A DNA stretch of 64,000 nt, from NCBI RefSeq assembly GCF_014490725.1, contig NZ_JACOQL010000004.1:496001-560000 (forward strand), in the 5' to 3' direction. Every line of letters starts with the position of its first letter. Position 1 is the first letter of the stretch. The position numbers were made by a program, and so were the translations under genes. The notes under the pieces are model-generated. The model saw only the letters and a list, made by a program, of their open reading frames with translations. It did not search any database and was not told the DNA's origin. This stretch comes from Paracoccus amoyensis (lineage in GTDB: Bacteria; Pseudomonadota; Alphaproteobacteria; Rhodobacterales; Rhodobacteraceae). Shown here piece by piece: positions 1-9,267 of this stretch.

Positions 1-312
1 CATGTGTTTCGGCAGCGGAAGCTGGACAAGGATGCCGTTGACCGCTGGATCCTCGTTCAGCTGGTCGATCAGCGCCAGCAATGCGTCTTGTGGCGTATCG
101 GCAGGCAGTTTGTGTTCATAGGAGTTCATTCCGACTTCGCGGGTCATTCTGCCCTTGGAGCGGACATAGACCTGACTGGCGGGATCTTCACCGACCAGCA
201 CCACGGCCAGCCCGGGGACAATGCCCTGATCCTTCAGCCCGGCGACTTCGGTCGCGATGCGGGTGCGCAGGTTGGCGGCGAAGGCTTTGCCATCAATCAG
301 GGTGGCGGTCAT
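1..312 (-). CDS. folD: FolD, methylenetetrahydrofolate dehydrogenase/cyclohydrolase (N-terminal part, runs off the left edge)
   Basis: Bifunctional cytosolic enzyme that interconverts 5,10-methylene-, methenyl- and 10-formyl-tetrahydrofolate. Only the first 104 codons are present. The translation contains the FolD-like stretch around [17 protein letters not shown] and ends near [11 protein letters not shown], which matches the conserved N-terminal substrate domain; the Lys of VRSK lies where the family's catalytic Lys is found. The ATG at 312-310 overlaps the stop of the upstream chorismate mutase by 4 bases (ATGA), so the two are probably translationally coupled. The NADP-binding domain lies outside the window. 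Confidence 0.93.
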   Translation of the reverse strand, partial: MTATLIDGKAFAANLRTRIATEVAGLKDQGIVPGLAVVLVGEDPASQVYVRSKGRMTREVGMNSYEHKLPADTPQDALLALIDQLNEDPAVNGILVQLPLPKHM

Positions 313-611
313 TCACGGTCTCCGTTCAGGTGGCGGTCTTCCTGGGCAATCGCTGCTTCGATCAACTGACGCCAGATATCTTCGATCAGGTCGGCATCCA
401 GCCCCGCAGTGGCGGCATGTCGGCGCGCATTTGCGACCACCTGTTCAACGCGGGTGTCGATGCGGGCGGGCCAGCCGATATTGGATTTGATCTGAGCGGC
501 GCGGTCGATCAGCGCGTGGCGTTCCGCCAGAAGGCCGATCAGTTTCTTGTCCAGCGCGTCGATATGGGCGCGCAACGTCGCCATGTCGTTGATCTGGTCT
601 GTCTGGGTCAT
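309..611 (-). CDS. Chorismate mutase, AroQ/PchB-like, 100 aa
   Basis: Small all-helical protein of the AroQ chorismate mutase fold, converting chorismate to prephenate. The pattern [19 protein letters not shown] followed by a Lys (K in AQIKSN) and a C-terminal helix with [10 protein letters not shown] is typical. Its helix 1 and its spacing resemble PchB-type enzymes, so isochorismate-pyruvate lyase activity is an alternative. I start at the ATG at 611 (MTQTDQ), preceded by AAGG; the longer reading to 689 adds a Cys/Arg-rich stretch unlike the family. It overlaps folD by 4 bases. A second, different AroQ mutase lies at 45058-45354. Confidence 0.85.
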   Translation of the reverse strand: MTQTDQINDMATLRAHIDALDKKLIGLLAERHALIDRAAQIKSNIGWPARIDTRVEQVVANARRHAATAGLDADLIEDIWRQLIEAAIAQEDRHLNGDRE

Positions 612-694
612 CGCGAACCTTCGCTTTGTTGGCCCGCACATGCACCCAAACGGACGTAAGACGCAAGGGCAGCGCAGCCGGCAGCGCAAAGAAA

Positions 695-720
695 AACCCC
701 GGCCTTCGGGGGCCGGGGTT
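695..720 (-). terminator. Intrinsic terminator downstream of ftsH
   Basis: Perfect 10-bp stem (695-704 with 711-720, AACCCCGGCC/GGCCGGGGTT) with a 6-base loop. On the minus strand it is followed by TTTCTTTG. It lies 20 bases after the ftsH stop and separates the tol/ftsH cluster from the chorismate mutase and folD. Confidence 0.85.
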
Positions 721-739
721 CGTTTCTGTCACCTGTCGA

Positions 740-2632
740 TCAAGCCGGAGCGGGGTCGCCGCCTTGTGAATTTGGCTTGCCGACTTTCGGGATCGCCGTG
801 ACCGACGGGATCGAGCTGCCGGGCGTATCATCATCGCCGCCCAAAGCTTCACCCCGGATAACCTTGCCGATCTCTTCGCCCGTCAGGGTTTCATATTCCA
901 GCAAACCCTGAGCCAGACGTTCAAATTCGACGTCCTTTTCGATCAGGATACGACGGGCTTCTTGATAGCCTTCCTCGATCAGATCGCGAACTTCCTGTTC
1001 GATCAGTTCTTTGGTCGCGGCCGAGACCGAGAAGCCGCCAGTGCTGCCGTTATATCCTTCATGCGCTTCGGCATAGTCAACGGCGCCGACCTTGTCGGAC
1101 ATTCCCCACCTCATCACCATGGCGCGGGCCAATGCGGATGCCTGCTGAATATCGCCCGCAGGACCATTCGAGACGCCTTCTTCACCGTATTTGATGATTT
1201 CGGCGGCTTTGCCGGCCATGGTCATGGCGATTTTCTGCTTCGCTTCGTCCTTGTGGAAGTTCAGCCGATCCATTTCCGGCAGGCTGACCACCATGCCAAG
1301 CGCACCACCACGTGGGATGATCGTGGCTTTATAGACCGGGTCGGTTTTGGGCAGGGACAAGCCGACAACGGCGTGGCCAGCCTCGTGATAGGCGGTTTTT
1401 TCCTTCTGCTCGGGGGTCAGGACCAGACTGCGGCGTTCGACGCCCAGCATGACCTTGTCCTTCGCGTTCTCGAAATCTTCCATGCTGACGAAACGGCGAC
1501 CGATGCGGGCAGCCATCAGAGCGGCCTCGTTGACCAGGTTCATCAGATCGGCACCGGAAAAGCCGGGCGTGCCGCGCGCGATGATGCGCAGATCGACATC
1601 GGGACCGACCGGAACCTTGCGGGCGTGAACCGACAGGATCTTTTCGCGGCCTTTGATATCCGGGTTAGGGACGTGGATCTGACGGTCAAAACGGCCCGGA
1701 CGCAGCAGGGCAGGGTCCAGAACGTCCTTGCGGTTGGTTGCGGCGACGATGATGATGCCTTCATTGGCTTCAAAACCGTCCATTTCGACCAGCAACTGGT
1801 TCAGCGTCTGTTCGCGTTCGTCATTGCCACCGCCGATGCCGACACCGCGGGCACGGCCAACGGCGTCGATTTCGTCGATGAACAGAATACAGGGCGCAGA
1901 TTTCTTGGCTTGTTCAAACATGTCGCGGACGCGGCTTGCGCCGACACCGACGAACATTTCCACAAAATCCGAACCCGAGATGGTGAAGAAGGGCACGCCA
2001 GCCTCACCCGCGATGGCGCGGGCCAGAAGGGTCTTGCCGGTGCCCGGAGGGCCGACCAACAGCGCACCTTTCGGGATCTTGCCGCCAAGACGGCTGAACT
2101 TCTGCGGATTGCGCAGGAATTCGACGATTTCTTCCAGCTCTTCCTTGGCCTCGTCGATGCCCGCAACATCGTCAAATGTCACGCGGCCATGCTTTTCGGT
2201 CAACAGTTTGGCCCGCGACTTGCCAAAGCCCATCGCGCCGCCTTTGCCGCCGCCCTGCATGCGGTTCATGAAGAAGATCCAGACCCCGATCAGCAGGATG
2301 AAGGGCAACCAGACGCCCAGCATCGACATCAGTCCCGATTGCTGCTGCTTGACGACCTTGACGTCGACATTCTTGCCGATCAGCCGATCCGCGATTTCTT
2401 CACCCTGTGGACGGACGGTGATGTATTGATTGCCGTCTGCGCCGGTGAAGGTGATGTCCTCACCGTCAATGGTGGCGGCGCTGACCTGATCGCTGTCAAC
2501 GCGTTCGATGAAATCGGAATAGCTGACCTGTCGACTGTTCATCGAGGCAGTCCCGTCGCTGAACAAATTGAACAGCGCAAGAATCATCAGGAACAGGACG
2601 GCCCAGAAGGCCAGATTGCGTGCGTTGCCCAA
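740..2632 (-). CDS. ftsH: FtsH, membrane-bound ATP-dependent zinc metalloprotease
   Basis: Membrane AAA+ protease that degrades misfolded membrane proteins and short-lived regulators. Two N-terminal membrane segments (about residues 7-24 and 107-124) flank a periplasmic domain. Walker A GPPGTGKT is at about 194-201, Walker B ILFIDEID at 249-256, and the zinc site HEAGH at 416-420. The start is TTG at 2632-2630: a strong GGAGGAG lies 7 bases upstream and the protein then begins with [11 protein letters not shown], as in homologues. The longer ATG reading from 2728 overlaps tilS and adds unrelated residues. At 630 aa it has normal family length. It follows tilS by 58 bases and ends at a terminator. 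Confidence 0.97.
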   Translation of the reverse strand: MGNARNLAFWAVLFLMILALFNLFSDGTASMNSRQVSYSDFIERVDSDQVSAATIDGEDITFTGADGNQYITVRPQGEEIADRLIGKNVDVKVVKQQQSGLMSMLGVWLPFILLIGVWIFFMNRMQGGGKGGAMGFGKSRAKLLTEKHGRVTFDDVAGIDEAKEELEEIVEFLRNPQKFSRLGGKIPKGALLVGPPGTGKTLLARAIAGEAGVPFFTISGSDFVEMFVGVGASRVRDMFEQAKKSAPCILFIDEIDAVGRARGVGIGGGNDEREQTLNQLLVEMDGFEANEGIIIVAATNRKDVLDPALLRPGRFDRQIHVPNPDIKGREKILSVHARKVPVGPDVDLRIIARGTPGFSGADLMNLVNEAALMAARIGRRFVSMEDFENAKDKVMLGVERRSLVLTPEQKEKTAYHEAGHAVVGLSLPKTDPVYKATIIPRGGALGMVVSLPEMDRLNFHKDEAKQKIAMTMAGKAAEIIKYGEEGVSNGPAGDIQQASALARAMVMRWGMSDKVGAVDYAEAHEGYNGSTGGFSVSAATKELIEQEVRDLIEEGYQEARRILIEKDVEFERLAQGLLEYETLTGEEIGKVIRGEALGGDDDTPGSSIPSVTAIPKVGKPNSQGGDPAPA

Positions 2633-2690
2633 AAGAGGCTCCTCCGGCGGAATATGGTTTGAGGTGAAAATAGGGATTATCCGCGCAGGT

Positions 2691-3926
2691 TCAATGCGCC
2701 ATGACCATCCTGCGGAAATCTGCCGCATCGCGAAGGGGGAAAATTTCGATGGATGGGTGTGGTCGCAGCAACGGGGCGGCGATCAACTGGTCGCCTTCCC
2801 AGACGGCAGGGCTGGCCGCAGCTTCGTCCCGTGGCAGGCCGGATTGTCGCCATTTTGCCTGTGTCAGGGTCTGTGTTCCCAGTGCCGCGACGTGTTGGCC
2901 AGAGGACAGTCCATTGATTTTCCAGCGATTATCCCATGTCCCGTGCCGGGAATGGGGCGCGCGAAGTGCTGCCGCCGGCTCTCGGGCGATGCGAATGCCA
3001 TCGGCTGATGGTTCAATCAAGGCGCCATCCAGCGTGACGCGGTTGCCCGCATTGATCGCTTGCAGCGCGTGCAGGATTGTATTTCGACGCGGTGGATAAT
3101 CTGCCCCCGTCACCCATCGGCAGGATGCCACGATCAGACGTCGGCGGATCTCTTGCGGGGCATTGGAAAAGGACTGGCGCGACAGAATCAGCCGCCCACG
3201 GGAAATGATCGCGTCTTTGGACGCCAAGGACGCATAATGGGACAGGGCATCCCGCGCCTCTCCGATATGATTGGCGGCGCGGGCCAATGCGGTCACGTCC
3301 AGCCCAAGGGCCATGATCGCCTTGCGGATGCGCACGCGGTCGAAGTTTTCGTTTTCATTGCTGGGGTCGTCCAGCCATGCAATTGCGCGTCGACGCAGCC
3401 AGTCGCGCAGCTCTGCCCGCTGGACATTCAGCATCGGGCGCAGCCAGCGCGTGCCAAAGGCATCACGCCATTCGGACATCGACGCCAGCCCATCGATTCC
3501 GGGCCCGCGGCCCAGCCGCATCAGCAGCGTTTCCGCCTGATCGTCAGCGGTATGGCCCAAAAGAACCAATGGCAGGTCATTGCGCTGTGCCCAAGCGGAC
3601 AGCAACCGCAGCCGCGCATCCCGCGCCCGTGCCATCAGGTTGCCTGCGTCCGTTTCGCGCTGCCATAGCAGCGTCGCATGTGGCAGGCCAAGGCTGGTGG
3701 CCCAGCGATGAACCTGTTTTGCTTCATCTGCGCTGCCGTCTCGCAGCCCGTGATCAACCGTCGCCACCATGACCTTGCGGCCAGCGGCCCAGTCGCGGGC
3801 AATGTGCATCAGAGCGATCGAATCGCCTCCGCCGGACACGGCAACGCCGATGGCGGGTGCATCGCCCGCCAGACGATCCAGTGCCGCGCGAACGCGAACA
3901 GCAGGGTCAGGGGGCACGGTCGGCAT
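2691..3926 (-). CDS. tilS: TilS, tRNA(Ile)-lysidine synthase
   Basis: Cytosolic PP-loop ATPase that attaches lysine to C34 of tRNA-Ile(CAU), changing its identity from Met to Ile. The PP-loop SGGGDS is at residues 31-36, followed by the family motif VATVDHGLR and later LLGHTADDQAETLLMRLGRG. The C-terminal domain is short, giving 411 aa, which is usual for Rhodobacterales. It starts 6 bases after the cpoB stop and lies directly upstream of ftsH, an order common in many bacteria. Confidence 0.95.
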   Translation of the reverse strand: MPTVPPDPAVRVRAALDRLAGDAPAIGVAVSGGGDSIALMHIARDWAAGRKVMVATVDHGLRDGSADEAKQVHRWATSLGLPHATLLWQRETDAGNLMARARDARLRLLSAWAQRNDLPLVLLGHTADDQAETLLMRLGRGPGIDGLASMSEWRDAFGTRWLRPMLNVQRAELRDWLRRRAIAWLDDPSNENENFDRVRIRKAIMALGLDVTALARAANHIGEARDALSHYASLASKDAIISRGRLILSRQSFSNAPQEIRRRLIVASCRWVTGADYPPRRNTILHALQAINAGNRVTLDGALIEPSADGIRIAREPAAALRAPHSRHGTWDNRWKINGLSSGQHVAALGTQTLTQAKWRQSGLPRDEAAASPAVWEGDQLIAAPLLRPHPSIEIFPLRDAADFRRMVMAH

Positions 3927-3932
3927 CAGGCG

Positions 3933-4868
3933 TCAATTATGTTCGGCCAGATCTGCCGCAGATTCCGGATCGATTGCACCGGAATTGATCTCGCCCGATG
4001 CTGGGTCAAGCGGCTGGCCGTCCTGAGGCATGCTCAGATCGTTGCTGCCACAGGCCAGACGACTCATCCGGGTTTCAGCCTCGCCTGCGGCGGAACTGCC
4101 GGGAAAGCGGGCCGGAATTTCGGCCAGATACAGGCAGGCCGCTGTCGGATCACCATTGTCAGCGATTACGCGTGCAATCCCCAACAGGCTTTCAGGCGCG
4201 CGTGGGCCATCGGGATCGGCAGCGAACCCTTCCAGCCACGCTGCGGCGGCGGCTTTGGAATCGCCCGCGCTGTCCAACGATGCGCCGCGCAGGAACAGCG
4301 CTTCCGCCGTCAGCGGACCACCCGCGTGGGTTTCCGCGACCGCCCCGAACATTTCGGCAGCGCGACGGAAATCACCCCCGGCCATCATTTTGGCGGCGGC
4401 ATCGAAATCGGCCTGCTCGGACGCGGTTGCGGCCTTGCCGTTACCCGGTTGCGGCGCAATGACCGGGCGCGTGCCACCAGCGACTGGCCCCCCCAGATCC
4501 TGCGTTGTCAAAGCGGCCAGATCGCAGGCTTCATCCATTTCGCACAGGCGGAACTCGATATCGGCGACGCGCCGCGTGCCGTCCTGCACGATGCGGGAAA
4601 TCCGGTTCTGCAACTGTTCGGTTCGATCGGTGACGCGGGCAAGCTGTTGTTCGATATTGTTCATGCGGTCGATGGCAGCATCGCCACCGGCGGCCTGATA
4701 GCCAGCCGCACCAGAGGCAATCAACTCTCGTCGCAGCCCCTGCACGTCGGCACGCAGCGCGTCCAGTTGCACGCGCAGATCGGCCAGCGTCGGTTCTTGT
4801 GCCGCCGCCATGCCGGGCAGGACCATCAGCGCGGCAAGTGAGGCGGCGGCAATGGTCCGTCTGATCAT
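3933..4868 (-). CDS. cpoB: CpoB/YbgF, Tol-Pal associated periplasmic coordinator
   Basis: Periplasmic protein that links the Tol-Pal machine to peptidoglycan synthesis during division. The 311-aa product has a signal peptide (MIRRTIAAASLAALMVLPGM, cleavage near AAAQ), an N-terminal coiled coil (about 28-90), an Ala/Gly/Pro linker and a TPR region (about 150-260, with repeated AAEMFGA/ALFLRG-type helices). The ATG at 4868 overlaps the pal stop by 4 bases. The upstream in-frame extension to 4925 lies inside pal and lacks a signal peptide, so it was not used. Confidence 0.9.
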   Translation of the reverse strand: MIRRTIAAASLAALMVLPGMAAAQEPTLADLRVQLDALRADVQGLRRELIASGAAGYQAAGGDAAIDRMNNIEQQLARVTDRTEQLQNRISRIVQDGTRRVADIEFRLCEMDEACDLAALTTQDLGGPVAGGTRPVIAPQPGNGKAATASEQADFDAAAKMMAGGDFRRAAEMFGAVAETHAGGPLTAEALFLRGASLDSAGDSKAAAAAWLEGFAADPDGPRAPESLLGIARVIADNGDPTAACLYLAEIPARFPGSSAAGEAETRMSRLACGSNDLSMPQDGQPLDPASGEINSGAIDPESAADLAEHN

Positions 4869-5401
4869 GAACCGGCCCCGCCTTCGCTGACCATGGTCAC
4901 GGCGCGTCGGTTCTTGGCATAGCATGCTTCGTCCGAGCAGACTTCCAGCGGGCGTTCCTTGCCAAAGCTCAGCGTGCGGATGCGGCCAGCCTCGACCCCT
5001 TGCGCGACCAGGTATTCCTGAACGGCGCTGGCGCGGCGGGCGCCAAGCGCAAGGTTATATTCGCGCGTGCCGGTTTCTTCCGCATGACCCTGCACCACAG
5101 CCGAGAAATTGCCATGCTGTTTCAGCCAGTCGGCCTGGCGCGTCAGGACAGACCGTGCATCGCCGGTCAATGTGGTCTGATTCGCGGCAAACAGCACGGT
5201 ATTACCAACCTGATCGGTGAAATACTGGGCCGTCGCTTCTGACCCAAGGGTGCCGCCAGCAAGGTTCCCCTGATATACCGCCCCGGCTCCCATATTCGCA
5301 TAGGGATCAATCACTTGCTGCGTGGCGGGCGGTGCAGGTTGGGCGCAGGCGGCCAGACCAAGCAGGCAGATGGCAGAGGCTGACTTCATCCAGATTTTCA
5401 T
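4865..5401 (-). CDS. pal: Pal, peptidoglycan-associated outer-membrane lipoprotein
   Basis: Outer-membrane lipoprotein that binds peptidoglycan through an OmpA-like domain and docks TolB. The signal peptide ends in the lipobox LAAC, with Cys19 as the lipidated residue. The OmpA C-terminal signature GHAEETGTREYN...LGARRA is at about 105-125. It is 178 aa, as usual. It sits 39 bases after tolB and overlaps cpoB by ATGA. The extra Cys pair near the C terminus (CSDEACY) is also seen in other alphaproteobacterial Pal proteins (recalled, not checked). Confidence 0.96.
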   Translation of the reverse strand: MKIWMKSASAICLLGLAACAQPAPPATQQVIDPYANMGAGAVYQGNLAGGTLGSEATAQYFTDQVGNTVLFAANQTTLTGDARSVLTRQADWLKQHGNFSAVVQGHAEETGTREYNLALGARRASAVQEYLVAQGVEAGRIRTLSFGKERPLEVCSDEACYAKNRRAVTMVSEGGAGS

Positions 5402-5440
5402 CGCGGCATCCTTTGGGTGCTGTTCGCGTCAACGGGTTCC

Positions 5441-6763
5441 TTACGGCATTACCGGACCCCAAGACGGGTCCGAGGCCGCAAAGTCAAGGTTCAGGGGGCG
5501 CATATTGCGACCCGTGATGTCTACCGAATGCAGACGCGGTTGGCCATTCCCACCCGGGGTCACCCGCGTAAACATCACGACGCGCCCATTGGGGGCCCAG
5601 GTCGGGCTTTCGTCAAGAAACGATTCGGTCAGATTTTTCTCACCCGATCCATCGCTGCGCATCGTTGCAATATGGAAACGCTCACCCACCTGTTTGGTAA
5701 AGGCGATCAGATCACCCTTGGGCGACCATGCGGGCGAACCATAACGGCCGTCGCCAAAACTGATTCGGGTCGGCTCTCCGCCTTCGATGCCCATGACATA
5801 CAGTTGCGGTGCGCCCGAACGATCAGATTCGAACACGATCTGCCGCCCATCCGGGCTGAAGCTGGGCGAGGTTTCGATAGAAGGTGCATTGGTCAGCTGA
5901 CGCTGTGCACCGGTTGCGGCATCCATCAGCCAGATATCGGTATTGCCGCCGTTTTCCAGCGAATAGGCGATCCAGCGACCATCCCGACTGAAGCGCGGCG
6001 AAAACGCCATGCTGTCGGTGCCCTGCGTTGCCGCACGAGAAGTTACGGTCGCCACGTCCATGATCCGGATTTGCGGGAAGCCGCTGTCATAGCTGGTATA
6101 GACGATCTGCCGGCCATTCCCCGAAAACTGCGGCGCAAGAACCAGCGACGAACTGTCCGTCATCCACAGAATGTTCGAGCCGTCATAATCCATGACGCCG
6201 ATCCGCTTGATCCGTGCATTTTTCGGCCCGGTTTCCTGCACAAAGGCCACGCGGCTGTCGAAATAGGCCTGCTCGCCCGTCAGGCGGGTATAGATCTGAT
6301 CGGCAATCTTGTGCGCCGCGCGGCGCCAGTCCGAGGCGCGGGCATCAAACTGCATCCCGTCGCCCTGCGGTTGGCCCGCAAAGACGTCAAACAGACGGAA
6401 TTTGACGCTGATGTTTTCGCCGGCGCTTGTGACTTCGGCTGTGACCAGCGCCTGTGCGTTGATCGCGCGCCAATCTTCATAGGCCACCGCTTCGGTAAAG
6501 CTGCCGGGCGCGTTTACCTGTGCCTCGGCAGGGATTTCGCGAAACAGGCCGGTGCCGGTCAGGTCACGGGCCACGACATCGCGAACCTTTTTGGCAACGT
6601 CTGAATCGCCGAAAAACGCCGGAATGGCAATCGGCATTGCTTCGACCACGCCGTCGGTAATTTCGATCCGCAAGGGTCCGTCCTGCGCCGATGCGGGCAG
6701 GATGGGCAAAGCCACGGTGCCGGCAAGTGCCAGCGATAGGGTCAGGGTCAGGTTGCGAAACAT
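5441..6763 (-). CDS. tolB: TolB, periplasmic beta-propeller of the Tol-Pal system
   Basis: Periplasmic protein that passes between TolA and Pal during outer-membrane constriction. It has a signal peptide (residues 1 to about 26, ending SAQD), an N-terminal alpha/beta domain (about 30-160) and a C-terminal six-bladed propeller with repeats such as SFSPDGRQIVFESDRSG, AWSPKGDLIAFTK and PRFSRDGRWIAY. At 440 aa it is full length. A ribosome site AGAGGA precedes the ATG. It begins 53 bases after the tolA stop. Confidence 0.97.
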   Translation of the reverse strand: MFRNLTLTLSLALAGTVALPILPASAQDGPLRIEITDGVVEAMPIAIPAFFGDSDVAKKVRDVVARDLTGTGLFREIPAEAQVNAPGSFTEAVAYEDWRAINAQALVTAEVTSAGENISVKFRLFDVFAGQPQGDGMQFDARASDWRRAAHKIADQIYTRLTGEQAYFDSRVAFVQETGPKNARIKRIGVMDYDGSNILWMTDSSSLVLAPQFSGNGRQIVYTSYDSGFPQIRIMDVATVTSRAATQGTDSMAFSPRFSRDGRWIAYSLENGGNTDIWLMDAATGAQRQLTNAPSIETSPSFSPDGRQIVFESDRSGAPQLYVMGIEGGEPTRISFGDGRYGSPAWSPKGDLIAFTKQVGERFHIATMRSDGSGEKNLTESFLDESPTWAPNGRVVMFTRVTPGGNGQPRLHSVDITGRNMRPLNLDFAASDPSWGPVMP

Positions 6764-6816
6764 ATGTTCCTCTCTACCTTGTCGTTGGGCGGCTATGGAT
6801 TAGCGGCCCGGATTGT

Positions 6817-8805
6817 TCATTCTATTTCCACGCCTTCGGCGCTGAAGCCTGCGACGACGTTGTGCCAGCGGTCGTATTTGCCCGGTGGCAGCGGAAAGCC
6901 GCCCCGGCCACTCATGATGATGCCACGGCGGGCCACTTCGAACGCCTGACGGGCGGCCGCCTCTGATCCGTTGCGATAATCGACCAGGCGGATGCTGTCA
7001 GCATGGGGCCGCCCGTTGCGAGCAATGTCGAACTCGACCGAGATATGCATCTGCAGCCCCTCGGCGGAAAGTGCGCCGACATTCCATTGATCGCCAAGCG
7101 CGACGCGAAATTTGTCCTTCTCAGCAAGCGAAAGCGGCTCACTTGTGGGTGCGCCGCCATTCATGCCGTAGGTAACGTTTTCCGGGGCGGCCTCTGCCGG
7201 GTCGGGCAGAGGCCTTGGTTCGATCGGTGATGGCATAAGCTGCATCGGCTGTGCCATCCCAGGATCTGCGGGCGGGGCCGTGCTGCCACCGCCGCTATCT
7301 GACATCGCCCCGGCAAGCGCCGCCGCCAACGGATCCTGCGCTGCAGAGGCGCCGCTGCCGCCCTCGATCATCTGGCTGTTGCCGCCCGTGGCGTTTCCGG
7401 TCGAGGCGGTATCGGCGCCGTCCGCGCCCGCCGTTCCCTGGGCTTCGCGCAGGGCATCTTCCATGGCGCGACGTTCTTCGGCTTCACGGGCCTCGGCGGC
7501 GCGGCGTTCTTCTGCGCGGCGCTCCTCGGCTTCGCGTTCTGCGCGTTCGGTCGCTGCGCGTTCTTCGGCTTCGCGTTCGGCGGCTGCCTGACGTTCGGCT
7601 TCCTCGCGTTCTGCACGCTCACGGGATGCGCGACGTTCTTCTTCGGCCCGCTCTTCGGCTGCGCGACGCTGTTCTTCTGCCCGTTCCTCGGTGGCCCGGC
7701 GTTCTTCTGCCGCGCGTTCTTCTGCCGCGCGTTCTTCTGCTGCGCGTTCTTCTGCTGCGCGGGCGTCAGCCTCACGACGCTCTTGTTCTTGCCGTGCCTG
7801 CTCTGCTTCGCGGCGCGCGGCTTCGCGTCGTTCCTCTTGGGCGCGACGTTCTTGTGCCTCTGCGGCGCGGCGTTCTTCGGCCTCACGCTCGGCGCGTTCT
7901 GCCGCTGCCTGCTCACGCTCTGCCTTGGCGGCAGCTTCACGTTCTGCGGCGGCGCGACGCTGGGCCGCTTCACGACGCTCTTCTGCGCGTGCCTCCTCGG
8001 CTTGACGCTCTTCCGCAGCCTCGGCTTCCGCCTCTGCCTGACGGCGGGCCTCTTCGCGTTCGGCTGCCTGTCGCCGCGCTTCTTCGGCGGCTTCCCGTTG
8101 TGCAGTCAGACGCTGTTGTTCGGCAGCCTCGGCAGCTTCACGGGCGGCGCGTGCGGCATCGGCTGCTGCCTGTCGGGCGGCCTCTTGCGCTGCCACGCGA
8201 GCACGGTGATTTGCGACCAACCCGTCAGGACGCTGCCGGGGCGTGGCCGATTGATCCAGCGCCAGTGCGGAGCGCGGTGCAACTGGTTCGGCCGCCCGAT
8301 CCGTTGGCGGCACCTGCGGCTGTGTCGGTTGGCGTTCCGTCGTCGGAGCCTGCGTCTGCGCCGGGCTTTCCGGCGTTACATCGCGGCTTTCGGTCCGATT
8401 GTCGGCGGAATTGGGCAAATCTGTCGCCACCTCGACCGGCTGTTCGTTGGCGAAATCTGTCAGATCAGGGCCGGCATCCGTTTCATCCGGCTGGGCCAGT
8501 TCCTGCGCCGCGGATTCAGGCGCTGGCGCACTTGCCGCCGCCGGGTTTGCGCCCGCGTTTTCCTCGACCGAGGGTTCGGACATGGTGGCAACAGCCGTTG
8601 CATCCGGGTTCACAGGGCCTGCGCCGCGCGACGCCGCTGCCAGCGCCTCGAATTCGGCGCCACTGATCGTGGCCACCTGGGTCGATCGCACCGGCGTCGA
8701 TTCCTGTGGCTTGAAAAAGACAACGCCAATGATGGCCCACAGCAGAAGCGCCGTATGCACCCCGCCCGAGACCCACCAACCTATGCGGCGTTCGCGATCT
8801 TCCAT
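6817..8805 (-). CDS. tolA: TolA, inner-membrane energy transducer, unusually long
   Basis: Membrane-anchored protein that transmits the proton-motive force from TolQR to TolB/Pal. It has an N-terminal cytoplasmic stub, one membrane helix (about 13-31), an acidic Pro/Ala linker, a very long Ala/Glu/Arg helix (about 190-460) and a C-terminal TolA/TonB-like domain (about 550-662). At 662 aa it is clearly longer than typical TolA (roughly 350-420 aa in model species); the extra length is mostly in the charged helix, which carries in-frame tandem repeats. It sits 3 bases after tolR. The TonB/TolA assignment rests on architecture and operon position. Confidence 0.92.
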   Translation of the reverse strand: MEDRERRIGWWVSGGVHTALLLWAIIGVVFFKPQESTPVRSTQVATISGAEFEALAAASRGAGPVNPDATAVATMSEPSVEENAGANPAAASAPAPESAAQELAQPDETDAGPDLTDFANEQPVEVATDLPNSADNRTESRDVTPESPAQTQAPTTERQPTQPQVPPTDRAAEPVAPRSALALDQSATPRQRPDGLVANHRARVAAQEAARQAAADAARAAREAAEAAEQQRLTAQREAAEEARRQAAEREEARRQAEAEAEAAEERQAEEARAEERREAAQRRAAAEREAAAKAEREQAAAERAEREAEERRAAEAQERRAQEERREAARREAEQARQEQERREADARAAEERAAEERAAEERAAEERRATEERAEEQRRAAEERAEEERRASRERAEREEAERQAAAEREAEERAATERAEREAEERRAEERRAAEAREAEERRAMEDALREAQGTAGADGADTASTGNATGGNSQMIEGGSGASAAQDPLAAALAGAMSDSGGGSTAPPADPGMAQPMQLMPSPIEPRPLPDPAEAAPENVTYGMNGGAPTSEPLSLAEKDKFRVALGDQWNVGALSAEGLQMHISVEFDIARNGRPHADSIRLVDYRNGSEAAARQAFEVARRGIIMSGRGGFPLPPGKYDRWHNVVAGFSAEGVEIE
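7699..7758. repeat. Four tandem 15-bp repeats inside tolA
   Basis: Four copies of GCGTTCTTCTGCCGC (the last two with T for C at position 13) lie head to tail. On the coding strand they encode repeated AAEER. They extend the charged helix of TolA in whole five-residue steps, so copy number can change without a frameshift. Confidence 0.85.
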
Positions 8806-8808
8806 GGA

Positions 8809-9264
8809 TCACTCATCCATGCGCGGGCCACCGGTATCGGTCACCAGCACGATATCTGTAAAACCAGCGGCATTCAGGGCGCCCATGACCTGCACCACGC
8901 GCGCATAGGGGTTAGAACCGTCGGCCCGCAGGAAAATGCGGTCGCTTTGACGTTCGGCCAGCATCGCAGACAGGCGGCCGACCAACTCGGCCTCGCCGAC
9001 CGGCGCGTTCATCAGGGTGATGTTCCCCTCCACAGGGATCGAAATGACCAGCGGTTCTTCGGATTCGGATGGCACCGCCGTCGCAGCGGTTTCGGGCAGC
9101 TTCAGCGGCACGCCCGCCGTCATCAGCGGGGCGGCGACCATGAAGATCACCAGCAGCACAAGCATGACGTCGACGAAAGGTGTGACGTTGATTTCGGACA
9201 TGGGCGCATTGCGCCGCCGCCCGCGCCCCTTCCGACTGACCCTTTTGACGACAGAGGATGCCAT
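8809..9264 (-). CDS. tolR: TolR, proton-channel subunit of Tol system (ExbD family)
   Basis: Inner-membrane protein that forms the proton path with TolQ. It has an Arg/Lys-rich cytoplasmic start (KRVSRKGRGRRR), then one membrane helix (about 29-50) carrying the essential Asp32 in TPFVDVMLVLLVIF, then a periplasmic domain ending in DIVLVTDTGG. It is 151 aa, normal for the family. It is spaced 3 bases from both tolQ and tolA, which indicates one transcript. Confidence 0.96.
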   Translation of the reverse strand: MASSVVKRVSRKGRGRRRNAPMSEINVTPFVDVMLVLLVIFMVAAPLMTAGVPLKLPETAATAVPSESEEPLVISIPVEGNITLMNAPVGEAELVGRLSAMLAERQSDRIFLRADGSNPYARVVQVMGALNAAGFTDIVLVTDTGGPRMDE

Positions 9265-9267
9265 GAC

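Noticed and set aside
962..2662. 566-codon plus-strand ORF opposite ftsH
   Set aside because: It is the antisense shadow of ftsH; FtsH has all catalytic motifs, and the plus-strand product is rich in Asp/His/Arg with no domain.
7251..8666. 471-codon plus-strand ORF opposite tolA
   Set aside because: It is Arg/Leu-rich sequence produced by the repetitive Ala/Glu/Arg codons of tolA read backwards.
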